Below, piece by piece: positions 17,004 to 26,126 of a DNA stretch of 64,000 nucleotides; the first letter of the stretch is position 1; the number at the start of each line of letters is the position of its first letter. The position numbers and the translations under genes were made by a program. The notes below the pieces were generated by a model. That model saw only the letters and a program-made list of their open reading frames with translations, did no database searches and had not been told where the DNA came from. Source of the DNA: FEN-1297 sp964498065 (GTDB lineage Bacteria; Bacteroidota; Ignavibacteria; Ignavibacteriales; Ignavibacteriaceae); NCBI GenBank assembly GCA_964498065.1, contig CAZCFZ010000003.1:1-64000 (forward strand), written 5' to 3'.

Positions 17004-18330
17004 GACCTAAGATCCATTCCGAATGTTTTTGCTGCCCCAAAGCATATTCAATTCTTAAAATATTATACGGCAAGATAAGAAAAATTAATCCGCCGCCATA
17101 ACCGGATTTAAAATTATTAAAATCTAATCGCTGGTTTTTCATCAATGCAGTACCAGAATCCATAAATAATTCCAGGTAAAATGCGAAGCGATACGATAAT
17201 AGTGAATTCGGAATAATCGGCACGAAATTCAAATTAACATTCATATCTTTAATAACAGGATAGTTTAATTCCACCGATCCTATATAATAATCGTTTCCTT
17301 CTTCTATTTGATTATAATGTCCTCTAATTCTTTCCTGATAGCCGATAAATGAGTAATCATAATACGGAACAAGTTTACCGTAAGTAAGCCTGCTTGTAAT
17401 TCTCCCTTTAATCCTAAGCTCTTTTAATATTTTAAAGTATTCTCTTAAATCAAAATTAATTACTTGATAATTTATACCGTCAATCCCTAAACCTTTAAAT
17501 TGAATCATTGAAAATGCATAAGTACCTATACTCGGGAATTGTGCTAAATCTCTGGTGTCATAAGCATAACTTAATCCAATTGTAAACTGATGATCAATTC
17601 TATGACCCGAAGCAGAGATACCCGGAAAATATTGCGGAGTTTCTATATAATAATAACCTAATTGCAAATCGATTTTATTATAAATATTAAATCTATTTCC
17701 AAAATCTAAATATCCCCCGATAAACTTTTGTTTAAAATCGCCGCCATAAATGTGTTCAGCAATATTACTCTTATTTAGTGCATTCTGATAAAAGACTTCT
17801 CCGCTGAAATAAATATTTTGTTTTCTAAACAAATAGGGATGTTCGTAATAAAGAAGAATGGTCGGATCATATCCGAAACCGGCTCTAATTCTTATTGATT
17901 CATTTTCTCCGCGAAAGTTGCGCAGCAAGAAATCCAAACCATATGATATTTTTGTTAAATCCCTGTCTTGTAATTCAATAAACGGTATGGGGTAAATATA
18001 CCAGCTTTCTTCTACGGAAATAATTAAAATGTTTTTGGAATAAAGTCTTTTTACTTTTAATTCTACTTTAGTGAATAGGTTTAAACTATAAATTCTATTC
18101 TTATTATAATTTAATATGCTTTTTGTAACAGTATCACCGATGCTAAAAGTAAGCTCTCTAAGAATTACATCCTCTTTTGTAATTTTATTTCCGGTAACTT
18201 CAATTGAATCAATTCTAACCGGACTGCTGCCTGAATAAGAAAGCGAATCACTTTCTTGTGCAAATAAATTTACTGTAATACAAAATATGAATAATATTGA
18301 AATGAAAAGATTGTATATAGAACTAAACAG
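16987..18330 (-). CDS. Omp85/BamA-family outer-membrane protein with one POTRA domain
   Basis: Read from a CTG at 18330 the protein has 447 aa: a signal peptide (SIYNLFISILFIFCITVNLFAQ in two overlapping parts, cleaved after Ala), then one POTRA domain (RIDSIEVTGNKITKEDVIL ... LFTKVELKV ... ISVEE) and a 16-strand-type beta barrel ending in the C-terminal signature GLGLSF. The frame has no ATG, GTG or TTG before a TTG at 17937, which would delete signal and POTRA. GGGAG lies 8 bases before the CTG, making CTG the best start; a sequencing error is the alternative. The family inserts or exports outer-membrane proteins or lipids. The 3' end overlaps rsmE. Confidence 0.75.
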   Translation of the reverse strand: MFSSIYNLFISILFIFCITVNLFAQESDSLSYSGSSPVRIDSIEVTGNKITKEDVILRELTFSIGDTVTKSILNYNKNRIYSLNLFTKVELKVKRLYSKNILIISVEESWYIYPIPFIELQDRDLTKISYGLDFLLRNFRGENESIRIRAGFGYDPTILLYYEHPYLFRKQNIYFSGEVFYQNALNKSNIAEHIYGGDFKQKFIGGYLDFGNRFNIYNKIDLQLGYYYIETPQYFPGISASGHRIDHQFTIGLSYAYDTRDLAQFPSIGTYAFSMIQFKGLGIDGINYQVINFDLREYFKILKELRIKGRITSRLTYGKLVPYYDYSFIGYQERIRGHYNQIEEGNDYYIGSVELNYPVIKDMNVNLNFVPIIPNSLLSYRFAFYLELFMDSGTALMKNQRLDFNNFKSGYGGGLIFLILPYNILRIEYALGQQKHSEWILGLGLSF

Positions 18331-18365
18331 AGAATTTCTCCCAGGGATTTAAATTTTGAAATAAA

Positions 18366-18405
18366 CAAAAGGCAGAAAAAATCTTAAAAATAATTTTATC
18401 TGCCT
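18366..18405 (-). terminator. Intrinsic terminator after gcvP
   Basis: On the minus strand AGGCAGA (18405-18399) pairs with TCTGCCT (18376-18370), extended by AAAAT/ATTTT after one mismatch, and is followed by UUUU. It lies 16 bases after the gcvP stop. Confidence 0.75.
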
Positions 18406-18420
18406 CAATAATTTTAATTA

Positions 18421-21186
18421 CTAAACCGATTCTTGGATGTAATCTGTTATAGGATTACAACTGCACACTAAGTTACGATCTCCATATGCATTGTTTATTC
18501 TTCCTACAGCCGGCCAAAACTTATTCGTTCGGGTACATTTGGCGGGATAAGCAGCTTTCTCGCGCGAATAAACATGTTTCCAGCTATCGGATATAACCGA
18601 TTGCGCTGTATGCGGAGAATTTTTTAATACATTATCTTTCGTATCAGCGCTGCCGGTTTCAATTTCCTTAATCTCTTCACGAATTGAAATTAATGCATCG
18701 CAAAATCGATCAAGCTCTATTTTAGATTCACTTTCCGTCGGCTCAACCATCAAAGTACCGGGAACAGGGAATGAAACAGTCGGAGCATGAAAACCGTAAT
18801 CCATTAATCTTTTTGCAATATCTTCAACCTCTATTTGAGCGGAAGTTTTAAAGTCCCTCATATCAAAAATCAATTCGTGAGCTACTCTTTTATTTTTTCC
18901 TGTATAAAGTACTTTATAATAAGGTTCTAATTTTGATTTTATATAATTCGCATTCAATATAGAAATTATTGAAGCATTTTTTAGACCTTCGCTTCCCATC
19001 AATTTAATATATGCATAGGATATAACTAATATGTTGGCACTTCCCCACGGAGCAGATGCAACTGCAGTTATTCCTTTTTTATGATTTAGATTTACCAATA
19101 TGTGGCCGGGTAAAAATTCAGTTAAATGTGAAGCAACGCCTATCGGTCCCATGCCCGGTCCGCCTCCTCCATGAGGTATACAAAATGTTTTATGAAGATT
19201 AAGATGACAAACATCCGCACCGATTTCGGCAGGATTTGTCAGTCCTACCTGAGCATTCAAATTAGCCCCATCCATATAAACTTGTCCGCCGTTTGCATGA
19301 ATTACTTCACAAATTTCTTTTATCTCTTCTTCGAAAACACCATGCGTTGAAGGATAGGTTATCATTAGAGCGGCAAGATTTTTCTTATTTAACTCCGCCT
19401 TTTTCTTTAGATCGTTCAAATCGACATTACCGTTATTATCGCAATTTACAACTATTACATTCATTCCTGCCATTACTGCACTTGCCGGATTAGTTCCATG
19501 AGCTGATGATGGAATAAGTACAATATTCCTATGATTTTCATTTCTGCTTTTATGATATTCTCTTATTACCATTAATCCGGAATATTCTCCCTGAGCACCT
19601 GAATTAGGCTGAAGAGAAATAGCTGCAAATCCGGTTATTTCCCGCAGATCTTTTTCGAGTTCATTAAATAATTCAGCATAACCTTCAGCTTGATTTAACG
19701 GAGCAAACGGATGAAGTTTACTAAACTCCGGCCAGCTGATCCCAAACATTTCGGTTGTTGCATTTAATTTCATGGTACAAGAACCTAAAGGTATCATAGA
19801 GTGNNNNNNNNNNNNNNNNNNNNNNNNNNNNNNNNNNNNNNNNNNNNNNNNNNNNNNNNNNNNNNNNNNNNNNNNNNNNNNNNNNNNNNNNNNNNNNNNN
19901 NNNATAAAGTTTTCTTCAAAATATCTGAAATTAATTTCTTTTTTAATTGCCGCTTCTTTAATCTTATTCAAATTTCCTTTTGTTGACTCGTCAAAAGATA
20001 ATTTTAATGTATCGAAATAATTTTTATTTAACTGTTTATAACCCAGCAAACTTAATTCATTATCTAAAAGTTTTGCCAGTAAATGAATTCGTTCAGCTAT
20101 TCCCTTTAAGTTCTCAGGTCCGTGATAAACTGCATACATGCCTGCTATAATTGCTAAAAGAACTTGTGAGGTACATATATTACTAGTTGCTTTTTCACGT
20201 CTAATATGCTGTTCTCTAGTTTGAAGGGCCATTCTATAGGCAGGATTTCCATTCGAATCAATAGAAATCCCAATGATTCTTCCCGGTATGTGTCTTTTAA
20301 ATTCATCTTTGGTTGCATAATAGGCGGCATGTGGTCCCCCGTAACCCATTGGAATACCAAATCTTTGGGTACTTCCAACAACCACATCTGCGCCGAATTC
20401 GCCGGGCGGAGTTAATAATGTTAAGCTTAATAAATCAGCAGCTACAACTACATGAATATCGTTTTGATGCGCATTATCAATTAAACTTCTGTAATCATAA
20501 ATTTCTCCCGATTCGGCCGGATATTGGAGCAATAATCCGAATATTTTATCATTCAATTCAAGGGTTTTATGGTCTCCTATTAAAAGATCAATTCCCAAAG
20601 GATTTGCACGTGTTTTTAAAACTTCAATTGTTTGGGGAAAACATTCCTTGGAAACAAAAAAAACATTTGCGCTTTCTTTTTCAGTTTTTCTTAGCGAATA
20701 CAGCATAGACATAGCTTCTGCTGCGGCAGTGCCTTCATCAAGTAAGGATGCATTTGCAATTGGCATTCCCGTCAAGTCTATAACCATTGTTTGAAAATTG
20801 ATAAGCGCTTCCAATCTCCCTTGAGATATTTCGGCTTGATAAGGCGTATATTGTGTATACCAGCCGGGATTTTCCAGAATATTTCGCTGAATAACCGTTG
20901 GTAATATAGTAGGATAATAACCCATTCCGATATATGATTTGAAAATTTTATTTTTTCTAGCAATGCTTTTTAACTTTTCTATAAATTTATATTCACTTAA
21001 AGCTTCTTCTAATTTTAATTCGCTTTTTAATTTTATTTTAGATGGAATTGTTACTTTTATTAATTCTTCTAAAGAATTAGCCCCAACAACTTGAAGCATT
21101 TCTGTAATTTCTTCTTTATTTGGACCGATATGCCTGTTCAGAAATTGATCCGGGTGGTTTAGTATCTTCATATAATTTTTACTCAC
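18421..21186 (-). CDS. gcvP: Glycine dehydrogenase (decarboxylating), P protein of glycine cleavage
   Basis: A single-chain P protein; the assembled frame has 921 codons, of which 34 are undetermined. HIGPN, YTPYQAEISQGRLE and ALQTREQHIRREKATSNICTSQ mark the N-terminal half. HSMIPLGSCTMKLN, then HGTNPASA and NLHKTFCIPHGGGGPG mark the C-terminal half, with the PLP-binding Lys in LHKTF. It decarboxylates glycine and transfers aminomethyl to the H protein. GTG at 21186 is the longest start; an ATG five codons in is possible. The frame continues across a 100-N gap. By comparison with family members of about 950-960 residues, some 60 more residues are missing there. No gcvT or gcvH is in the window. 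Confidence 0.93.
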   Translation of the reverse strand: MSKNYMKILNHPDQFLNRHIGPNKEEITEMLQVVGANSLEELIKVTIPSKIKLKSELKLEEALSEYKFIEKLKSIARKNKIFKSYIGMGYYPTILPTVIQRNILENPGWYTQYTPYQAEISQGRLEALINFQTMVIDLTGMPIANASLLDEGTAAAEAMSMLYSLRKTEKESANVFFVSKECFPQTIEVLKTRANPLGIDLLIGDHKTLELNDKIFGLLLQYPAESGEIYDYRSLIDNAHQNDIHVVVAADLLSLTLLTPPGEFGADVVVGSTQRFGIPMGYGGPHAAYYATKDEFKRHIPGRIIGISIDSNGNPAYRMALQTREQHIRREKATSNICTSQVLLAIIAGMYAVYHGPENLKGIAERIHLLAKLLDNELSLLGYKQLNKNYFDTLKLSFDESTKGNLNKIKEAAIKKEINFRYFEENFXXXXXXXXXXXXXXXXXXXXXXXXXXXXXXXXXXHSMIPLGSCTMKLNATTEMFGISWPEFSKLHPFAPLNQAEGYAELFNELEKDLREITGFAAISLQPNSGAQGEYSGLMVIREYHKSRNENHRNIVLIPSSAHGTNPASAVMAGMNVIVVNCDNNGNVDLNDLKKKAELNKKNLAALMITYPSTHGVFEEEIKEICEVIHANGGQVYMDGANLNAQVGLTNPAEIGADVCHLNLHKTFCIPHGGGGPGMGPIGVASHLTEFLPGHILVNLNHKKGITAVASAPWGSANILVISYAYIKLMGSEGLKNASIISILNANYIKSKLEPYYKVLYTGKNKRVAHELIFDMRDFKTSAQIEVEDIAKRLMDYGFHAPTVSFPVPGTLMVEPTESESKIELDRFCDALISIREEIKEIETGSADTKDNVLKNSPHTAQSVISDSWKHVYSREKAAYPAKCTRTNKFWPAVGRINNAYGDRNLVCSCNPITDYIQESV
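19804..19903. other. Assembly gap (100 N) inside gcvP
   Basis: Exactly 100 undetermined bases, the usual placeholder length for a gap of unknown size. The flanking protein segments (up to FEENF and from HSMIPLGS) are normally about 95-100 residues apart, so the true gap is probably near 290 bases. Confidence 0.95.
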
Positions 21187-21351
21187 TGGAAATAATATTT
21201 AAAAAATCTAATAATTAAAAATAACTAAAGTATGATTACTAAAAAATGCCTCTCACAATGGAATAGACAATAAAATAATAAAAATTGAAAAAGTTGAATT
21301 ATAAATGACGAGACAGTGAAATATTTTGCGGGAGATAATGCTTGTTAAAAT

Positions 21352-22146
21352 TTACAAATGCTGTTCGCTTTCTTCATTTAAAATCTTTTGAAGAGCTGCA
21401 TGAGCTGCACTTTGTTCGGCGGACTTTTTATTTCTTCCTTTTCCTCTGCCATATTCAACATCATGTATGGAAACCTTAATTGTAAAAATTCGATTATGCT
21501 GCGGTCCTTCTTCCTTTACAACCGTATAAATCGGATTATCCATATGATTACCTTGTGCATATTCTAAAAGCTGGCTTTTGAAATTCTCATCAATCAAATA
21601 TTCTCCATCTTTGGAGTTCGGATCTATTATTACTTTTTCTATAAATTCTTTTGCTGCAGTAAGACCGTTATCCAGATAAATAGCGCCTATCAAAGCCTCC
21701 AGTGCATCAGCGATTACGGTTCTGGAACCGTTCTTAAAGTTGTTAGACAAATTCTTGCTTACCAATAAAAAATCCAATAGATTAATTTCTTCAGCGGCAT
21801 CGGCTAATGCGATCCTATTGACCAATTTTGCTCGAACTTTAGTTAAGAATCCTTCATCCTTTTCCGGAAACATTTCAAATAAATATTCTGCTACCGTAAG
21901 ACTAAGTACAGAATCTCCTAAGAATTCAAGTCTTTCATTTGATACTTTAAATTCAGTATTTTGTTCAAGGAAGGAACGATGCATTAAAGCCTGGATAAAA
22001 TAAGACCGATTTTTAATGTTGAATCCAATTAGTTCTTCAAGCTCGCCAAATTTCTGAGGAGTTAACAGCTTCGAAATATATTTAGAAGTATTTTTTTCTT
22101 CCCTCTGTTTTAGTTTTTCAAGAAGCCAAGATAACAACTTACCCAA
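21352..22146 (-). CDS. rnc: Ribonuclease III
   Basis: 264 aa. ERLEFLGDS at residues 71-79 is the RNase III signature with metal-binding acids; ALEALIGAIYLD supplies the second acidic group. A double-stranded-RNA-binding domain occupies the C-terminus (FKSQLLEYAQ ... GRGKGRNKKSAEQSAAHAAL). A basic 30-residue N-terminal extension precedes the catalytic domain. It cleaves double-stranded RNA in rRNA maturation and mRNA decay. Its ATG lies 3 bases after the fabF stop, so it is the last gene of the fatty-acid operon, a common arrangement. Confidence 0.95.
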   Translation of the reverse strand: MGKLLSWLLEKLKQREEKNTSKYISKLLTPQKFGELEELIGFNIKNRSYFIQALMHRSFLEQNTEFKVSNERLEFLGDSVLSLTVAEYLFEMFPEKDEGFLTKVRAKLVNRIALADAAEEINLLDFLLVSKNLSNNFKNGSRTVIADALEALIGAIYLDNGLTAAKEFIEKVIIDPNSKDGEYLIDENFKSQLLEYAQGNHMDNPIYTVVKEEGPQHNRIFTIKVSIHDVEYGRGKGRNKKSAEQSAAHAALQKILNEESEQHL

Positions 22147-22148
22147 GA

Positions 22149-23396
22149 CTAATCCTCAAATTTTTTAAACAAAATAGATGCATTATGTCCGCCGAAACCA
22201 AATGTATTGTTTATAGCATAACGGATAGTCTTCTTTGTAGATTTAAGAGGGCTGTAATTTAGATCGCACTCCGGATCAGGATTAGTTAAATTAATTGTTG
22301 GTGGAGCAACATCATTCTTTATACTCAAAATAGTAGCTATCGATTCAATACCACCTGCTGCTCCAAGTAAATGCCCGGTCATTGATTTAGTGGAACTGAT
22401 TACCATTTTATATGCATGATCTTTGAAGACAGTTTTAATCGCATTAGTTTCATTAATATCATTATAAGGAGTTGATGTTCCGTGAGCATTAATATAATCA
22501 ATATCGTTTACAGATATTTCAGCATCTCTGATTGCTTCTTTCATAGAACGTACGGCTCCTTCACCTCCCGGTGCAGGTGCGGTAATATGGTATGCATCCG
22601 CAGTTAAACCTATGCCTGCCATTTCACAATAAATATTAGCACCTCTATTAACAGCGTGTTCATATTCCTCCAATATAATAGTTCCTGCTCCTTCGCCCAT
22701 TACAAACCCATTACGATCTTTATCGAAAGGACGTGAGGCCTCTTTATACCTGTCGTTCCATCTGGAAAGAGCCTTCATCGCATTAAAGCCGCCGATAGCC
22801 ATTTCAGTAATGGCAGCTTCGGATCCGCCGCTGATCATAAGATCGGCACTTCCTCTCTGGATTAAAATAAATGCATCGGCAATAGCATGTGAAGAAGTTG
22901 CACATGCAGAGGTAGTAGCATAATTAGGTCCTTTCAATCCATATTTAATGGAGATTTGTCCCGCTGCAATATCTGAAATCATCATTGTAACGAAATATGG
23001 ACTTATTTGACGGGGATTTTTCGTCTCGTAATAATTGAAATGCTGCTGCTGATTAGTAATCATTCCCCCGATACCGCTGCCAAAAATAACGCCGAACCGG
23101 TCTTTGTCAACTTTATCAAAATTTAGTTTTGCATCTTCAAGAGCCATTTCAGCAGTTACCAATGCATACTGGGTAAAAGGATCCATTCTTTTAATTGATT
23201 TTTTATCCAGATATTTTTCCGCATCAAAATTTTTTACTTCAGCAGCAAATTTCGTATCGAAATTCGAAGCATCAAATTTTGTAATTAAATCAATACCGTT
23301 TTTCCCTTCAAGTAAGCCGTTCCATAACTCATGAACGTTATTACCAATAGGGCTAACAGCACCGAGTCCGGTAACTACTACTCTCCTCTTTTTCAT
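22149..23396 (-). CDS. fabF: 3-oxoacyl-ACP synthase II
   Basis: 415 aa, full length. The catalytic Cys165 lies in TTSACATSSHA; the catalytic His residues are in NAHGTSTPYND and STKSMTGHLLGAAGG; the C-terminal NNTFGFGGHNAS is typical. It elongates acyl-ACP with malonyl-ACP, with the special role in unsaturated-chain elongation and temperature response described for FabF. GGAGTGAA precedes the ATG. It follows acpP after 111 bases and is tightly coupled to rnc. Confidence 0.95.
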   Translation of the reverse strand: MKKRRVVVTGLGAVSPIGNNVHELWNGLLEGKNGIDLITKFDASNFDTKFAAEVKNFDAEKYLDKKSIKRMDPFTQYALVTAEMALEDAKLNFDKVDKDRFGVIFGSGIGGMITNQQQHFNYYETKNPRQISPYFVTMMISDIAAGQISIKYGLKGPNYATTSACATSSHAIADAFILIQRGSADLMISGGSEAAITEMAIGGFNAMKALSRWNDRYKEASRPFDKDRNGFVMGEGAGTIILEEYEHAVNRGANIYCEMAGIGLTADAYHITAPAPGGEGAVRSMKEAIRDAEISVNDIDYINAHGTSTPYNDINETNAIKTVFKDHAYKMVISSTKSMTGHLLGAAGGIESIATILSIKNDVAPPTINLTNPDPECDLNYSPLKSTKKTIRYAINNTFGFGGHNASILFKKFED

Positions 23397-23507
23397 ATTT
23401 CACTCCATGAAATATAAATAAATATAGATCAAGCGGATAACATAAGAGGCAATGTAGTCAGCTTGAAATATCAAGTCGAGAAAAAAAATTTTCCCGACTT
23501 CATTTAC

Positions 23508-23741
23508 TTATGCTAACTTTTCTTTTAAATATTTAACAGCGTCCCCCACCGTACCTATTTTTTCGGCATCTTCATCGGGAATAGAAATCTGAAATGCACT
23601 TTCGAAGCCCATGACAAGTTCAACAATGTCCAGAGAATCGGCACCCAAATCATTTGTAAATGATGCTTCAGGTGTAATTTGAGATTCTTCGACACCTAAT
23701 TTGTCGATAATGATTTCTTTAACTTTGGCTTCAACGTCCAT
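23508..23741 (-). CDS. acpP: Acyl carrier protein
   Basis: 77 aa, acidic. Ser36 in LGADSLDIVELVM is the phosphopantetheine attachment site. The remaining helices (FESAFQISIPDEDAEKIGTV) are standard. It carries acyl chains through the Fab cycle encoded around it. An AGGAGA-type site precedes the ATG. It sits between fabG and fabF, as in many bacteria. Confidence 0.96.
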   Translation of the reverse strand: MDVEAKVKEIIIDKLGVEESQITPEASFTNDLGADSLDIVELVMGFESAFQISIPDEDAEKIGTVGDAVKYLKEKLA

Positions 23742-23836
23742 ATTATTTCTCCTATTTTTGTTTTTATATAGTTAAATGTACAAAATATTTTTTAATTATA
23801 AACGAACATAATCGATAGTTTCTGTAAATAAATGAA

Positions 23837-24595
23837 TTACATCGTCATCCCGCCGTCTATGGCAATTACCTGTCCGGTAACATAATCTGCACGCGGGCTG
23901 CATAAAAAGCTGATAACTTTTGCAATGTCTTCAGGTTTACCCATTCTATGCATCGGCACAGTACTTAAAAGCTGTTCTCTTTGTTTTTCATCCAGCTTTG
24001 CAGTCATATGAGTTTCAATAAATCCTGGAGCCACTGCATTTACATTTACATTTCTTGAAGCAAGCTCCCTTGCCATAGATTTTGTAAATCCTATTACACC
24101 GGCTTTAGATGCCGAGTAGTTTGCTTGCCCTGCATTTCCAATTAAACCTACAACGGAAGTTATATTTACAATCTTACCGTACCGCTGCTGAATCATGGGT
24201 TTTATAACTGCTTTTGTATAATTGAATACACTTTTAAGATTAGTTGAGATTACATCGTCAAAATCTTTTTCACTCATTCTAAGTAAAAGGTTATCGCGAG
24301 TAATTCCGGCATTATTAATAAGAATATCCACACCGCCTAATTTTTTAATTGCTTCATCAATAGTTGCTTGCGCTTGTTCAAAGGAAGTTGCATCGGCTTT
24401 GAAGCCGTAAATTTTTACATCGCTTAAACCGATTTCTTTCTCAAGTTCCTCGGCACATCCCTCAACATCATCATTAACAAAAGCAATATCCGAAAAAAGT
24501 ATACCGCTGCAAATTTCGGATGCCAATTCCTTAACAATTGCACGACCTATTCCGCGCGAACCGCCGGTAACAATCGCTCTTTTATTCTTTGACAT
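23837..24595 (-). CDS. fabG: 3-oxoacyl-ACP reductase
   Basis: 252 aa short-chain dehydrogenase. The NADPH loop is TGGSRGIGRA, NNAG follows, and the catalytic set is Ser (NITSVVG), YSASKAG (Tyr and Lys). A slightly long insertion near residues 40-60 (DVEGCAEELEKEIGLSD) is within family variation. It reduces 3-oxoacyl-ACP in the elongation cycle. The start codon lies inside the end of the DUF3109 gene (14-base overlap), implying translational coupling. Confidence 0.93.
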   Translation of the reverse strand: MSKNKRAIVTGGSRGIGRAIVKELASEICSGILFSDIAFVNDDVEGCAEELEKEIGLSDVKIYGFKADATSFEQAQATIDEAIKKLGGVDILINNAGITRDNLLLRMSEKDFDDVISTNLKSVFNYTKAVIKPMIQQRYGKIVNITSVVGLIGNAGQANYSASKAGVIGFTKSMARELASRNVNVNAVAPGFIETHMTAKLDEKQREQLLSTVPMHRMGKPEDIAKVISFLCSPRADYVTGQVIAIDGGMTM

Positions 24596-25181
24596 TTATT
24601 GTCTCTCCTAATTTTATTTTATTTAAGAACTCGTCTCTATATTCTTCCAACTCAGCAAAACCTTCTTCACCTAAAAAGTATCTTAATTCTTCTTTGCACG
24701 CTTCAAATATTGTAGTATGCATTGATGGAAATTTATTGCAGGTTTTTAATCTATTTATATGATCATCATCAATAGTTAATGCACCTTCATATATTGTAAA
24801 TGGAAATAAGACACAATATATCGGTTTATATTTCCATTTGTGAACGCCTTCCTTATTGGCTAACTTCTGAAGAGTGCATAAGCCATTTTTATCTAAAAAT
24901 ACACATTTGTCATTAAACAATTCAGTTCCAACCGCTACACCGGATTCAAAATCCTCATCTTCTTCAGGCGGTTCAAACCATTTACTAATATCTTTAGTTT
25001 GACTTTCATCCATTAAAGAGATTACTTCATCTTTAATCGATAAAATCAAATCATGTTCTTTTAAATCGGTATAAACTCCATAATAACAGCATTCGCCGTT
25101 GCATTTACAGCTAAAGCCGAATGTAAATATTTTTGGGTCTATTTTAATTCCATTAATTTCCTTGGTAAATTTTTGCTCCAT
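24582..25181 (-). CDS. DUF3109-family cysteine-rich protein
   Basis: 199 aa with a cysteine cluster near the N-terminus: CKCNGECC (Cys25, 27, 31, 32), then more Cys in NDKCVFLDKNGLCTLQ, YCVLFPF and TCNKF. This fits DUF3109, related to the YkgJ-type putative zinc/iron-chelating proteins; the biochemical role is not established. It overlaps fabD by one base (TAATG) and fabG by 14 bases, so it is translated as part of the fatty-acid operon. I infer a metal- or Fe-S-linked function connected with that operon or simply co-expressed; no catalytic motif is visible. Confidence 0.75.
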   Translation of the reverse strand: MEQKFTKEINGIKIDPKIFTFGFSCKCNGECCYYGVYTDLKEHDLILSIKDEVISLMDESQTKDISKWFEPPEEDEDFESGVAVGTELFNDKCVFLDKNGLCTLQKLANKEGVHKWKYKPIYCVLFPFTIYEGALTIDDDHINRLKTCNKFPSMHTTIFEACKEELRYFLGEEGFAELEEYRDEFLNKIKLGETINVKE

Positions 25182-26095
25182 TATAAATATTTCTCCACAT
25201 CACTGTATTTATCGATATTAATACATTTGATATCCGGTGTTATTCTTTTTACTAAACCCTGAAGTACTTTCCCGGGGCCAATTTCATAAAATTCAGTAAC
25301 TCCGTCACCCGCTAATTTTTTTATTGTTTGTTCCCATTTAACAGGAGAAGTAACCTGTTCATACAATAATTTTTTTATTTCTTCCTTATTAGTTACAGCT
25401 TCAGCTGTTACATTTGCATATACCGGAAATCTTGCATCATAAATGTCGGTATTATTCAACTCTTTTAATAATTCTTCTTTTGCCGAGTTCATTAAAGGAG
25501 AATGAAAAGCTCCGCTTACAGTTAATTCTTTTACTAATTTTGCACCTTTGGATTTACAAATTTCCATAGCCTTTTTTACACCGTTTACCGAACCGGAAAT
25601 TACAATTTGGCCAGGTGAATTAAAATTTGCACATTGAACTATTCCAACTGAAGAAGCTTCGTTACAACTTTCTTCTACTTTATCCGGATCTAAGCCTACA
25701 ACAGCAGCCATTGTACCGGGATTATCAATACCGGCCTGCTGCATTGCTTTTCCTCTGGCTCTAACCAATTTTACGGCGTTATAAAACTGAATTGAACCGG
25801 CAGCTACCAAAGCCGAATATTCACCCAAAGAATGACCTGCCGCAGCATCCGGCTGAAGAGTTCTGATAATACTTGCCAGAATTATACTGTGTAAAAAAAT
25901 TCCGGGTTGTGTAAATTCTGTTTGCCTTAATTGCTCTTCCGGACCATTAAATAAAATATAAGAAAGATTAATTCCCAATGCTTCATCAGCGGTTTTAATC
26001 ATTTCTTTGGCTTCTATAGAATTGTCAAACAAATCTTTAGCCATTCCTACATATTGAGAGCCTTGACCTGGAAATAAAAAAGCTTTTTTAGACAT
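25181..26095 (-). CDS. fabD: Malonyl-CoA:ACP transacylase
   Basis: 304 aa. FPGQGSQYVGM at the N-terminus and the nucleophile Ser in GHSLGEYSA identify FabD; SGAFHSPLM carries the catalytic His. It loads malonyl onto ACP. It follows fabH closely (31 bases) and its stop codon is shared with the start of the DUF3109 gene. Confidence 0.95.
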   Translation of the reverse strand: MSKKAFLFPGQGSQYVGMAKDLFDNSIEAKEMIKTADEALGINLSYILFNGPEEQLRQTEFTQPGIFLHSIILASIIRTLQPDAAAGHSLGEYSALVAAGSIQFYNAVKLVRARGKAMQQAGIDNPGTMAAVVGLDPDKVEESCNEASSVGIVQCANFNSPGQIVISGSVNGVKKAMEICKSKGAKLVKELTVSGAFHSPLMNSAKEELLKELNNTDIYDARFPVYANVTAEAVTNKEEIKKLLYEQVTSPVKWEQTIKKLAGDGVTEFYEIGPGKVLQGLVKRITPDIKCINIDKYSDVEKYL

Positions 26096-26126
26096 TACAT
26101 TATTTCTTTGTTATAAATATTTCTAA

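Noticed and set aside
21187..21351. Possible glycine riboswitch before gcvP
   Set aside because: The leader is short and AT-rich with no recognisable glycine aptamer core.
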